From assembly GCF_000986785.1 (NCBI RefSeq), contig NZ_LAYY01000025.1:1-56151 (forward strand): a stretch of 56,151 nt of DNA. The letters run 5' to 3'. Within the stretch, counting starts at the first letter, position 1, and every line of letters starts with the position of its first letter. The translations under genes were made by a program, and so were the position numbers. This document shows, in pieces, positions 21,131 through 28,121 of this stretch. This DNA is from Mesobacillus campisalis. Lineage in GTDB: Bacteria > Bacillota > Bacilli > Bacillales > Cytobacillaceae. Under the pieces are notes generated by a model, which saw only the letters and a program-made list of their open reading frames with translations, did not search any database and was not told the origin of the DNA.

Positions 21131-21159
21131 TTGACATAAATCCATTCGCTCGGTATTAT
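21131..21159 (+). promoter_or_regulatory. Sigma-A promoter of the tRNA-Met/tRNA-Glu unit
   Basis: TTGACA (21131-21136) and TATTAT (21154-21159) stand 17 bp apart, ending 29 bp before tRNA-Met. It is divergent from the spoIIE promoter. Confidence 0.7.
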
Positions 21160-21188
21160 ATATCTTGTGCCTTAACAAAGGCCAACAT

Positions 21189-21262
21189 GGCGGTGTAGCT
21201 CAGCTGGCTAGAGCGTACGGTTCATACCCGTAAGGTCGGGGGTTCGATCCCCTCCGCCGCTA
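21189..21262 (+). tRNA. tRNA-Met (CAT), elongator type
   Basis: A complete cloverleaf begins GGCGGTG, with D-arm AGCTCAGCTGGCTAGAGC, anticodon CAT, and T-arm GGGTTCGATCCCC. The first acceptor pair is G-T. The sequence is nearly identical to B. subtilis elongator tRNA-Met next to spoIIE. CCA is not encoded, so it must be added after processing. The tilS substrate tRNA-Ile2, which also has CAT, is a different sequence. Confidence 0.93.
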
Positions 21263-21266
21263 TACT

Positions 21267-21522
21267 GAAATGCGGAAGCGCCTTTTCCAGCTCCGTCAGG
21301 CATAAGACGAAGCACCGCAGGAAGTCGCTTTTTGACTTCTGGAGGGGTTTGGCTTATGACTCGAGGAGCTAGGCGCTGCAGCTGGACAACTTGGATGCGG
21401 AGGCGACTGCTCAGCCCCGACAAGCGCTGGAGGGCCGGCAGGTGAAGTCGTTCTTTGACTTCATCGGACGGACCGAAGCGTCTCGAGGGGCTAGGAGCCG
21501 CAGCTGGACAGCACGAAATGTA
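21267..21522 (+). repeat. Two tandem copies (1a, 1b) of a structured intergenic repeat, between two tRNA genes
   Basis: Copy 1a (21267-21388) has nested arms: AGCGCC (21277) with GGCGCT (21372), AGCTCC (21289) with GGAGCT (21365), CATAAG (21301) with CTTATG (21353), and tip GAAGTC (21321) with GACTTC (21334) around a GCTTTTT loop. Copy 1b (about 21390-21511) has AGCCCC (21413) with GGGGCT (21487) and tip TGAAGTC (21443) with GACTTCA (21457) around GTTCTTT. Both end in GCAGCTGGACA. Related copies lie at 40820-41022 and 47843-48022. Arms change in a paired way between copies. It has no coding signal and no transposase. Confidence 0.85.
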
Positions 21523-21548
21523 AAAGCGCCCGCATACAATTTTATCAA

Positions 21549-21620
21549 GGCCCCTTGGTCAAGCGGTTAAGACACCGCCCTTTCACGGCGGTAACACGGG
21601 TTCGAATCCCGTAGGGGTCA
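21549..21620 (+). tRNA. tRNA-Glu (TTC)
   Basis: A complete cloverleaf begins GGCCCCTTGGTCAAGCGG, with anticodon TTC in CCCTTTCACGG and T-arm GGGTTCGAATCCC, ending at discriminator A. CCA is not encoded. It matches the B. subtilis tRNA-Glu at the same locus and is followed directly by a terminator. Confidence 0.95.
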
Positions 21621-21627
21621 TCCCAAA

Positions 21628-21655
21628 AGCACTAGTATCCAATAGTGCTTTTTTT
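21628..21655 (+). terminator. Terminator of the tRNA unit
   Basis: AGCACTA/TAGTGCT stem followed by seven T residues, a few bases after tRNA-Glu. Confidence 0.85.
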
Positions 21656-21674
21656 ATTTTCAGAAGGCAAAAAT

Positions 21675-21704
21675 AAAAAAGACAAGTCCGATCGACTTGT
21701 CTTT
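21675..21704 (-). terminator. Terminator of yabR
   Basis: The minus strand forms AAAGACAAGTC/GACTTGTCTTT with a short loop and a T run. It converges with the tRNA terminator 20 bp away. Confidence 0.85.
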
Positions 21705-21734
21705 AAGAATATCTATATTATCTTCAGCAGCAAG

Positions 21735-22178
21735 TTACCCTCTTCTGGCTCCTCTGCCGCCCCGTTTTGATTCAGTATGGCGCTTCAGGGATGACAGGCG
21801 GTCTTCACTGTCCTTTAGAAACTTAGCCATCTTTGATTCAAAGTTTTCCGGGCGGCTGTTGCGGTTATCGTTTGTCCTTCCATGGCGCGGGCGCTGGGAG
21901 TAAGGCTTCGAATCCCTTTCCGGACGGGCCGGCCTCTCCGGCCTGTCGATTGCCTTTTTAATGGATAAACCAATTTTCCCGTCTTTTTCCACATTGAGAA
22001 CTTTAACCTCAACTTGGTCGCCGACTTTCAGATGGTCGTTAATGTCCTTTACATAATTATCTGCGACCTCACTGATATGAACAAGACCTGTTGACCCTTC
22101 CGGCAGCTCCACAAATGCTCCGAAATTAGTGATGCCTGTTACCTTCCCCTGTAACTTGCTGCCTACTTCGATTGACAT
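21735..22178 (-). CDS. yabR: S1 domain RNA-binding protein (YabR)
   Basis: A 147-aa protein with one S1 domain at residues 1-75 (GSKLQGKVTGITNFGAFVEL, GLVHISEVADNYV, VLNVEKDGKIGLSIKKA), followed by a low-complexity Arg/Pro/Ser-rich tail ending RGGRGARRG. It is similar to general stress protein 13-type S1 proteins and B. subtilis YabR, and probably binds RNA or ribosomes; its exact role is not known to me. It has its own near-perfect promoter (22227-22256) and terminator. Confidence 0.9.
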   Translation of the reverse strand: MSIEVGSKLQGKVTGITNFGAFVELPEGSTGLVHISEVADNYVKDINDHLKVGDQVEVKVLNVEKDGKIGLSIKKAIDRPERPARPERDSKPYSQRPRHGRTNDNRNSRPENFESKMAKFLKDSEDRLSSLKRHTESKRGGRGARRG

Positions 22179-22226
22179 AAAAAGAATGTTCCTCCTTAAA
22201 GAATTAAAAAATCATGCTTGCTGTAT

Positions 22227-22256
22227 ATTATACCGAACATGGAAAAAGAGTGTCAA
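22227..22256 (-). promoter_or_regulatory. Strong sigma-A promoter of yabR
   Basis: Perfect TTGACA (22251-22256) and TATAAT (22227-22232) with an 18-bp spacer, about 40 nt before the yabR start. Confidence 0.8.
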
Positions 22257-22289
22257 TAAGCCGTCAATACAGCCCTTTTTTCCTGCTTT

Positions 22290-22655
22290 CTATGGAAGGT
22301 TGAAGATAATTTCCCCTTTTTCCGACAGGAAATAATCCCTTCTCGCCAGTTTGGCAATATACTCTTCATCATTCAATTTTACGATTTCTTCTTCGAGAAT
22401 CTCCTGCTTCTTCTGCAAATCGGCCAGCTTGCTTTCCCGCTCTGCCTTTTCTTCAATTTTTTGTTCAAGGGCGGATGTCTGCGAAATAAAGGTAGAGACC
22501 ATAACGACGGAAATAACAGCGGCGAAGACAAAAAAGACTGCGAGGCGCCTAAATAACAACTTTCGCTTCCTGGTTTCTGCGATTCCTGCTAACTCACTTT
22601 GCTGTATATACTGGTTCTCCAATTTTGCGATTTTGCGTTTTTTAACGGCACTCAT
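22290..22655 (-). CDS. divIC: Cell division protein DivIC (FtsB-like)
   Basis: A bitopic septum protein that forms a complex with FtsL and DivIB. The 121-aa sequence has a basic cytoplasmic N terminus, one TM segment (about 37-56, RRLAVFFVFAAVISVVMVST), then a coiled coil (about 60-95, ALEQKIEEKAERESKLADL) and the conserved EYIAKLARRDYFLSEKGEIIF ending. GGAGG precedes the ATG. It closes the yabP-yabQ-divIC cluster, 15 bp after yabQ. Confidence 0.95.
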   Translation of the reverse strand: MSAVKKRKIAKLENQYIQQSELAGIAETRKRKLLFRRLAVFFVFAAVISVVMVSTFISQTSALEQKIEEKAERESKLADLQKKQEILEEEIVKLNDEEYIAKLARRDYFLSEKGEIIFNLP

Positions 22656-22670
22656 TCCCCGCGGTCCTCC

Positions 22671-23303
22671 TTATTTTTTTATGTTTTTCACCTTGTTTAT
22701 GACCTTATAAGTGTATTTCTTGAGCCGATGGATAAATCCTGCCATTTCATTATATAATCTCTCGACGCTTTTTTTAATCTTTTTCGGCAAAAGCTTCCAA
22801 AAAAGTGTAAAGAGCAGCTGAAATGGTTTCCAGGCTACCCTTAGTATCCACAAAGAAAATGTCCAGGCTGTTTTTCCCAAAAGTAAAAGGCCCTTTCCCG
22901 CCAACAGCAGCAGGGAAAGGATCGATAATCCCAAAAAGCGAAGCGGACGAAGAATGAGGGTACGGACAATGCCGACCATAATCCGGTATGTCGAAACAGC
23001 AACGGAAATCAGCCATTCCAGCAGTTTCAGGTATAGACGTCTCACCAGGCTCTGATAGGCGGCAAACCCGCATAAAAGAGCGAGAAAAATATAAAAACGA
23101 AGTTCTCCCTGGTTAACCGAGAAAAGTACATAAAAAATGGACAGCCCCTGGTACACCCAAAAAAGGACATCATTGATAAATACGATCCAGGTTTTTCGCC
23201 TTTGCCTCTGCAGGAAACGGTTATACGTATCCAGCGAGACACCAAACAGGCTGCCCATTCCAATCATGGCGAGCATGGTGATGAATTGGGTGGTAAGCGT
23301 CAT
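22671..23303 (-). CDS. yabQ: Spore cortex protein YabQ
   Basis: A sporulation membrane protein required for cortex formation in B. subtilis. The 210-aa protein has several hydrophobic segments in the N-terminal two thirds (about 5-22, 42-58, 65-85, 113-135) and a basic C terminus (KKIKKSVERLY, KKYTYKVINKVKNIKK). The start overlaps the yabP stop by 4 bp, so translation is probably coupled. The candidate sigma-E promoter before yabP would give mother-cell expression. Confidence 0.93.
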   Translation of the reverse strand: MTLTTQFITMLAMIGMGSLFGVSLDTYNRFLQRQRRKTWIVFINDVLFWVYQGLSIFYVLFSVNQGELRFYIFLALLCGFAAYQSLVRRLYLKLLEWLISVAVSTYRIMVGIVRTLILRPLRFLGLSILSLLLLAGKGLLLLGKTAWTFSLWILRVAWKPFQLLFTLFWKLLPKKIKKSVERLYNEMAGFIHRLKKYTYKVINKVKNIKK

Positions 23304-23599
23304 CGAAACAGCTTGCTAAAGAATCCTTTAGCCTTCTCCCCATGCTGGTCATCCAAATAGACCAAGTCAAAGACTTTTCCCTTAATCGAGACAATCCCTT
23401 TATCCACATCAAGGTTTTTCATTTGCAGATTCTGGCCTTTGATTGCCAGAAACCCCATAACCGTTTCCAGGAGGAACTCTTCGTTATCAAAGCTCTCTAC
23501 CTGTTTGACACCGGAAATCTCGAGCGTGCGCCTTCCTCGCATGATGACATCATGGTCAGGAGTGCTTTTTTGGTTGGTTGATTCATAATATTGGCTCAT
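23300..23599 (-). CDS. yabP: Sporulation protein YabP
   Basis: A 99-aa protein of the YabP/YqfC family, small mother-cell sporulation proteins needed for cortex assembly. Recognisable segments are GRRTLEISGVKQVESFDNEE, FLLETVMGFLAIKG and VDKGIVSIKGKVFDLVY. Homology and a GGGGG sequence just upstream place the start at 23599; an upstream open extension of 13 codons is not supported. Downstream are yabQ and divIC. Confidence 0.94.
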   Translation of the reverse strand: MSQYYESTNQKSTPDHDVIMRGRRTLEISGVKQVESFDNEEFLLETVMGFLAIKGQNLQMKNLDVDKGIVSIKGKVFDLVYLDDQHGEKAKGFFSKLFR

Positions 23600-23637
23600 G
23601 TTTATCCCCCACAATCTCTTTATACAGAGTTTGTACA

Positions 23638-23666
23638 TATGTATGATAGCAGGGGGATAAATAGAA
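23638..23666 (-). promoter_or_regulatory. Candidate sigma-E promoter of yabP-yabQ
   Basis: TTCTATT (23660-23666, 5 of 7 against KMATATT) and CATACATA (23638-23645, 6 of 8 against CATACAMT) are separated by 14 bp, the spacing usual for sigma-E. It lies about 40 nt before yabP. Confidence 0.4.
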
Positions 23667-23674
23667 CAAGCCTG

Positions 23675-23941
23675 TTATTCTGTATCGTTCAATCTTTCTT
23701 CGCTGACAATGGTATACATCTCCGCCGCTTCTTCTTTGCGGGAATTTTCCTGAATTCGATCTATTTTGGCGGTCACTTGCCTCTGGCCAAACCGGATGGA
23801 AAGCTCATCGCCAACTTTGACATTCGTGCTCGCTTTTGCCGGAACTCCATTCACAAGGATTCTTCCCTGATCCGACACTTCCTTTGCCATTGTTCTTCTC
23901 TTTATCAACCGGGAAACCTTTAGAAATTTATCCAATCTCAT
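23675..23941 (-). CDS. rqcP: S4-domain ribosome quality-control protein RqcP (YabO)
   Basis: An 88-aa, Hsp15-like S4 RNA-binding protein: MRLDKFLKVSRLIKRR, then GRILVNGVPAKASTNVKVGD. In B. subtilis RqcP binds stalled 50S-peptidyl-tRNA complexes with RqcH and supports poly-alanine tailing. AGGAGG lies upstream of ATG 23941; an earlier in-frame start overlapping mazG is not supported. It is 14 bp after mazG, in the yabM-mazG-rqcP order of B. subtilis. The partner gene rqcH is not in the window. Confidence 0.94.
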   Translation of the reverse strand: MRLDKFLKVSRLIKRRTMAKEVSDQGRILVNGVPAKASTNVKVGDELSIRFGQRQVTAKIDRIQENSRKEEAAEMYTIVSEERLNDTE

Positions 23942-23955
23942 TGTCTTTAAACCTC

Positions 23956-25413
23956 CTATTTCTCCTTTTCTTTTGCTTCCTCCCAAAATGCATCCAAATC
24001 CTCAAGCGTATAGTCGGAGAATGGACGATTGCTTTCCGCAACCTTTTGTTCAATATATCCAAAACGGCGGGTAAATTTCTGGTTGGTCCTGAACAAGGCT
24101 TCCTCAGGATCTATTCCATAATGCCTGGCCACATTGACGAGGGCAAATAAAAGATCGCCGAATTCCTGCTCCTGTTCTTCTTTACTTTTACCGCTGACTG
24201 CTTCTTCAAACTCCCCTAACTCTTCTTTTACCTTGTCAATGACCGGTTTGATGTCTGGCCAGTCAAAGCCAGTCTTGGCCGCTTCCTTTTGCAGCTCTGC
24301 AGCCTTGAGCAATTGCGGCAGGCCCTTTCCCGCCCCTTCAAGCAGGGAGGCAGGTGCACTTCCTTTCTCCTGCTGCTTAATTTGCTGCCAATTTTTCAGC
24401 ACCGCTTCCTCATCTTCCGCCACTGTATCTCCAAAGACATGAGGATGCCTGCGCACCATTTTTTCCGATATACCCGCTATCACATCTTCAATGGAAAAAT
24501 AGCCGTCATCCTCGCCAATCTGGGCATGCAGCATTACCTGCAATAGAACATCGCCCAGTTCTTCCACCATATGGTCGATATCTTCATTGTTTATTGCCTC
24601 TATTAATTCATATGCTTCTTCAATTAAATATTTTTTCAATGACATATGGGTCTGTTTTTTGTCCCACGGGCAGCCATTCGGCCCGCGCAAATCTGCAATG
24701 ATGCGGCGCAGCGTCGAAAACTCGCGGTATTGTGCCTGTTCAGGTCCTACAGGTGGGACGTACACGGAAGTAAGGTTATTTACCTCTGTTTCATGATCCA
24801 GCTCGTACAGAGGAACCCAGGCGATTTTCTCTTCACTGCTTCCGGCTGCCGTCACAATCGCCACCATATATTCATCAGGAAGCTTTTCCATTAGGGTCAG
24901 CTTAACGTCCGAGGCAACAAAGCGGTCATACACCTGGCCGATAATCATATGGCTGCCTATGGCAAGCTGGTCCTTGGAGAGACCGGTCCCGTCAAGAAGC
25001 TGGAAACCTTCGATTGGATCAACTTTCAGCGCCTGGAAAATGGCGTCAATAAAACTCTGGCCTCCGCCAATTTTAATTTCAATTCCCCGCTTAGCCCCTC
25101 TTTCCAATAACAGCTGTACAGACCGTTCTGCCACAAGCGGGTGGCCTGGTACAGCATAGACAATTGCTGACTTTTCCGCTTCTCCCAAAAGTGTCTCGCA
25201 TATTTCTTCATATACGGCAGGAAACTCACTGTGCTTTTCATAGATATGGTCAAAGGACAGAAAGCTTGCCCCCTCCTGCTCAAGCTGTGCAACAACAGGA
25301 TGCTCCTTTGTCCTTAGATAAACGGTTTGATCCCCTGTCAGCTTCTTATAAACACCGAATGGGATTTGCTCCAGATCTCCGGCTCCAAGACCGAGCACTA
25401 AAATGTTTTTCAT
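23956..25413 (-). CDS. mazG: Tetrapyrrole-methylase-like / MazG NTP pyrophosphohydrolase fusion (YabN)
   Basis: A two-domain protein of 485 aa. The N-terminal half (about 1-220) is a SAM-dependent tetrapyrrole methylase-like domain (VLGLGAGDLEQIP, AVPGHPLVAERSV). The C-terminal half holds two MazG domains: GCPWDKKQTHMSLKKYLIEE with EEAYE and EELGD metal-ligand motifs, and a second copy with KEELGEFEEA and EFGDLLFALVNVAR. MazG enzymes hydrolyse non-canonical NTPs. This fusion is the standard arrangement in Bacillaceae. It overlaps yabM by 4 bp. Confidence 0.95.
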   Translation of the reverse strand: MKNILVLGLGAGDLEQIPFGVYKKLTGDQTVYLRTKEHPVVAQLEQEGASFLSFDHIYEKHSEFPAVYEEICETLLGEAEKSAIVYAVPGHPLVAERSVQLLLERGAKRGIEIKIGGGQSFIDAIFQALKVDPIEGFQLLDGTGLSKDQLAIGSHMIIGQVYDRFVASDVKLTLMEKLPDEYMVAIVTAAGSSEEKIAWVPLYELDHETEVNNLTSVYVPPVGPEQAQYREFSTLRRIIADLRGPNGCPWDKKQTHMSLKKYLIEEAYELIEAINNEDIDHMVEELGDVLLQVMLHAQIGEDDGYFSIEDVIAGISEKMVRRHPHVFGDTVAEDEEAVLKNWQQIKQQEKGSAPASLLEGAGKGLPQLLKAAELQKEAAKTGFDWPDIKPVIDKVKEELGEFEEAVSGKSKEEQEQEFGDLLFALVNVARHYGIDPEEALFRTNQKFTRRFGYIEQKVAESNRPFSDYTLEDLDAFWEEAKEKEK

Positions 25414-27020
25414 ATCTTCTCTCCTGTCTTGTTTGGCAAAAGAAACAAAAGCCTGCTGCCAAATGGCAGCATCAGCAATTCTGCTTCACCCAATGCCTTT
25501 GTTCTAATGACAATGATGATATAAATCGCCGCACCCAGTAAAACCGAACTGACGGCCTGAATAGCCGACACCAGCCTCAAGGGCTGCAAATAGAATTCAA
25601 GGTAAGCAGCAAGTTCAAGGTAAAAGTGCAGAAAAACCCCCATGGACATGGCAGCAAACAGAACCTTCCCAATAAACAGTGCAGGGAGAACGCGCTGCCC
25701 CACTGCACTCCGCAGTTTCCATATCGATACACCCATCATGGAAATTAAGGAAATGAGGGAGGCGGCAGCAGCTCCCATAGTGCCATGTAACGGGACTAAA
25801 TATAGGTTTAAACCATATTTTAACGCGAAACCTGCCAAAATCAAAACAGCAGGGAAGTACAACCTGTTTAATCCCTGGAGGACACCCACAAGGGTAATCA
25901 GGACGGTTGCTGGAAGAATCATCAAACTTAATACCGCAAGAACCGCGGAACCATCTGCATTTTGGAACAGCATTACATTGGTTGGCTCAATAATGCTGAA
26001 AAGCCCCGCCGAGGCCGCTGCCCCAATAAGCAGGCTCATTTGAAGCGCGATTCGCACATGCTTAACTACATATTCCTTACGGGTTTCACCCGATATGGCG
26101 GGGACCAGCGATAATGCAATAGAGGTTGCTGCCACGGCCCCCAGCTGGATCAGCGGCTGGCCGCGGTCAAAGATGCCTTTGGCTGTTTTAGCCTCGGATG
26201 CCTCCATAATGTGAAGCAGCTGCTGATAAAGGTTAAGGGAATCGGCCAGCTGCATGAGTATGAGCACCATCCCGCTTATGCTTACCGCGAATCCTTGAAA
26301 TGCCAGCGCCTTAACTACCGCTGGCGCTTCACTCGCAAATTCCTTTGATTTAAAGGCAGACCCGAAAACATGATGGCTGTTCCGCAAAAAAAAGAAGCCC
26401 AGTATCCACAGACCGACTAGCCCCCCGGTCACTGACCCAAATACCGCTGCGCTTCCAGCCTGATATAACGAATATTCCCACTTCACCAACAGGAATGAAA
26501 GCACAAGGATGGTTATAACACGCACAAACTGCTCTCCTACCTGGGAATAGGCAGTGGGAATCATATTGCCCCTTCCCTGGAAATATCCTCTCATAACCGC
26601 GGTGAAGGGCAGAATCAAAAACGGAAAGGCCATAACCCGAAACAATCTGGAAAGCTGGGGATCTCCCATCCAGGCAGCCATCATTTCGGCGCCAAACAGG
26701 AAAGTGGAAAAAAGGACGATTCCAAGCAAAGCGAGAAAAAACAGGGAAATGGAAAGCAGCCTTATCGCCTTCTCCTGATTCCCTTCTTTAAGCTCATCGC
26801 TGTAAAGCTTGGAGATGATGACCGGAAATCCGGTGGTCGACAAAACGAGCATCATCCCATAAAAGGGATATACCTGCTGATAAATATAGAAACCAACATC
26901 CCCCACAATGTTTTGAAAGGGAATGCGGTAGAGCGCACTCAAAATTTTTGTAATAAGGGCGGCCGCTGTCAGGATCATTGCTCCCCTGAACAGTTCATCC
27001 GCTTTTACAACGGGCTTCAT
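25410..27020 (-). CDS. yabM: MATE/MOP-superfamily polysaccharide transporter (YabM, SpoVB/MurJ-like)
   Basis: An integral membrane protein of about 536 aa with roughly 14 hydrophobic segments, of the polysaccharide-biosynthesis flippase family (GAMILTAAALITKILSALYR at the N terminus). Close to SpoVB and YtgP/MurJ-type lipid II flippases; the substrate of YabM itself is not established to my knowledge. ATG 27020 has AAGGAG 6 nt upstream and is preferred to the start 33 nt earlier. A strong promoter lies upstream, and mazG overlaps its end. Confidence 0.9.
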   Translation of the reverse strand: MKPVVKADELFRGAMILTAAALITKILSALYRIPFQNIVGDVGFYIYQQVYPFYGMMLVLSTTGFPVIISKLYSDELKEGNQEKAIRLLSISLFFLALLGIVLFSTFLFGAEMMAAWMGDPQLSRLFRVMAFPFLILPFTAVMRGYFQGRGNMIPTAYSQVGEQFVRVITILVLSFLLVKWEYSLYQAGSAAVFGSVTGGLVGLWILGFFFLRNSHHVFGSAFKSKEFASEAPAVVKALAFQGFAVSISGMVLILMQLADSLNLYQQLLHIMEASEAKTAKGIFDRGQPLIQLGAVAATSIALSLVPAISGETRKEYVVKHVRIALQMSLLIGAAASAGLFSIIEPTNVMLFQNADGSAVLAVLSLMILPATVLITLVGVLQGLNRLYFPAVLILAGFALKYGLNLYLVPLHGTMGAAAASLISLISMMGVSIWKLRSAVGQRVLPALFIGKVLFAAMSMGVFLHFYLELAAYLEFYLQPLRLVSAIQAVSSVLLGAAIYIIIVIRTKALGEAELLMLPFGSRLLFLLPNKTGEKI

Positions 27021-27055
27021 AGCCAGCTCCTTCCATGGAAGAAAGTATCTCAAGT

Positions 27056-27084
27056 ATTATAATCACAATGGTTTGATTTGGCAA
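27056..27084 (-). promoter_or_regulatory. Sigma-A promoter of the yabM-mazG-rqcP operon
   Basis: TTGCCA (27079-27084) and perfect TATAAT (27056-27061) with a 17-bp spacer, 36 nt before yabM. Confidence 0.7.
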
Positions 27085-27135
27085 TCAAAAGGGAGAAGGC
27101 CCGCATATGAGCTGACCTTGCGCACGGTACTCATT

Positions 27136-27232
27136 CATTCGGACTCGAACCCAGCTGTTTCATCAGCTCCTGTCCGAATGAGACCTCAGTTCGGACTCCA
27201 GCCCGGCCTTTTCCTGCGGTCCTGTCCGAATG
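27136..27232. repeat. Two tandem hairpin units in the yabM-spoVT intergenic region
   Basis: The 311-bp gap between yabM and spoVT contains two units of about 45 bp. Unit 1 is bounded by the perfect inverted pair CATTCGGAC (27136) and GTCCGAATG (27172), with an inner AGCTG/CAGCT stem around TTTCAT. Unit 2 is bounded by GTTCGGAC (27189) and GTCCGAATG (27224). They share CGGACTC and CCTGTCCGAATG. They lack a T run and lie between the spoVT terminator and the yabM promoter. Function unknown. Confidence 0.75.
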
Positions 27233-27293
27233 CATCTTCATGCTTGCCCTGCTGAAGAGATAACGGCAGCGAACAGCCGGATTCAGGAATAGC

Positions 27294-27321
27294 AAAAAAG
27301 CGGCCCATGGCCGCTTTTTTT
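27294..27321 (-). terminator. Terminator of spoVT (potentially bidirectional)
   Basis: A GCGGCC/GGCCGC stem is flanked by A and T runs on both sides, 10 nt after the spoVT stop. Confidence 0.85.
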
Positions 27322-27331
27322 GGTAATGGTA

Positions 27332-27868
27332 TTATTGCTCCATCTGCCTGGCAAGGAAACCTGCCGCTGTTTCAACTGCTTTTTGCTCTACTTCTCCCAA
27401 TGAAGCTTCTTTAGAGAAGATGATTACCGCTCCAATTGGGTCTCCATTGGCGATGATTGGGCCAATGGTATAAGCGGAGATGGTGTCTTCATTGCCGTCT
27501 GACAGTGAAACAGTTCCTTGCTGGTTGACGAGGACTGAGCTGCGATCTTCCATTGTTTTTTCAACAAGGTCACTAATATTCTTATTCAAATAGTCTTTTT
27601 TAGAGCCTCCGGCAACAGCAATAAAAGCATCCCTGTCACAGATGAGGACTGGATTTCCAAGGCTGTCGTAAAGCGCCTCTGCATATTCTTTCGCAAAATC
27701 GCTCAACTCGCTGATTGGGGAATATTTCTTCAGAATCACTTCCCCATCCCGGTCTACGAAGATTTCCAATGGATCTCCCTCTCGGATTCGAAGTGTTCTG
27801 CGGATTTCTTTTGGGATAACTACACGACCTAAATCATCGATACGACGAACAATACCAGTTGCTTTCAT
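27332..27868 (-). CDS. spoVT: Stage V sporulation protein T (AbrB-family regulator)
   Basis: A forespore transcription factor that tunes the sigma-G regulon. The N terminus is an AbrB-type swapped-hairpin DNA-binding domain (MKATGIVRRIDDLGRVVIP, KEIRRTLRIREGDPLEIFV). The C-terminal part (about 60-178) is a GAF-like domain (GNPVLICDRDAFIAVAGG, DPIGAVIIFSK). Start 27868 gives 178 aa, as in B. subtilis, with GAGG 9 nt upstream. A near-perfect sigma-G promoter lies upstream. Confidence 0.97.
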   Translation of the reverse strand: MKATGIVRRIDDLGRVVIPKEIRRTLRIREGDPLEIFVDRDGEVILKKYSPISELSDFAKEYAEALYDSLGNPVLICDRDAFIAVAGGSKKDYLNKNISDLVEKTMEDRSSVLVNQQGTVSLSDGNEDTISAYTIGPIIANGDPIGAVIIFSKEASLGEVEQKAVETAAGFLARQMEQ

Positions 27869-27954
27869 CCAACGTTGCCTCACTTTCATCTGATGATTGT
27901 GTTACTGGCAATGGTGGTACTAAAGTTAATTTCCACCTTTGCCAAGATTGAACT

Positions 27955-27984
27955 TAGTATCTTTCATATGGAAAGTTCTATTCA
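27955..27984 (-). promoter_or_regulatory. Sigma-G promoter of spoVT
   Basis: TGAATA (27979-27984) and GATACTA (27955-27961, one mismatch from CATACTA) are 17 bp apart. Forespore expression agrees with known spoVT control. Confidence 0.65.
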
Positions 27985-28121
27985 CAGACTAGAAATTTTT
28001 CTCTTGGGTGATAAACATGCCAGAAACGGATAATCCTTCCATTAGCTTCCACTCTTTGAAATACCCTTGTCTAGTTTGTTTGAAACACTTTCCAATTTAC
28101 AGTTCTGTTACAAACCTGCTC

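Noticed and set aside
21208-21423. Open frame on the minus strand across tRNA-Met and repeat copy 1a
   Set aside because: It runs antisense through a tRNA gene and the structured repeat, and has no initiation signal.
21267-21522. Insertion sequence or complete transposon
   Set aside because: There is no transposase frame, and I could not define terminal inverted repeats with a target duplication; the sequence is better described as a small structured repeat.
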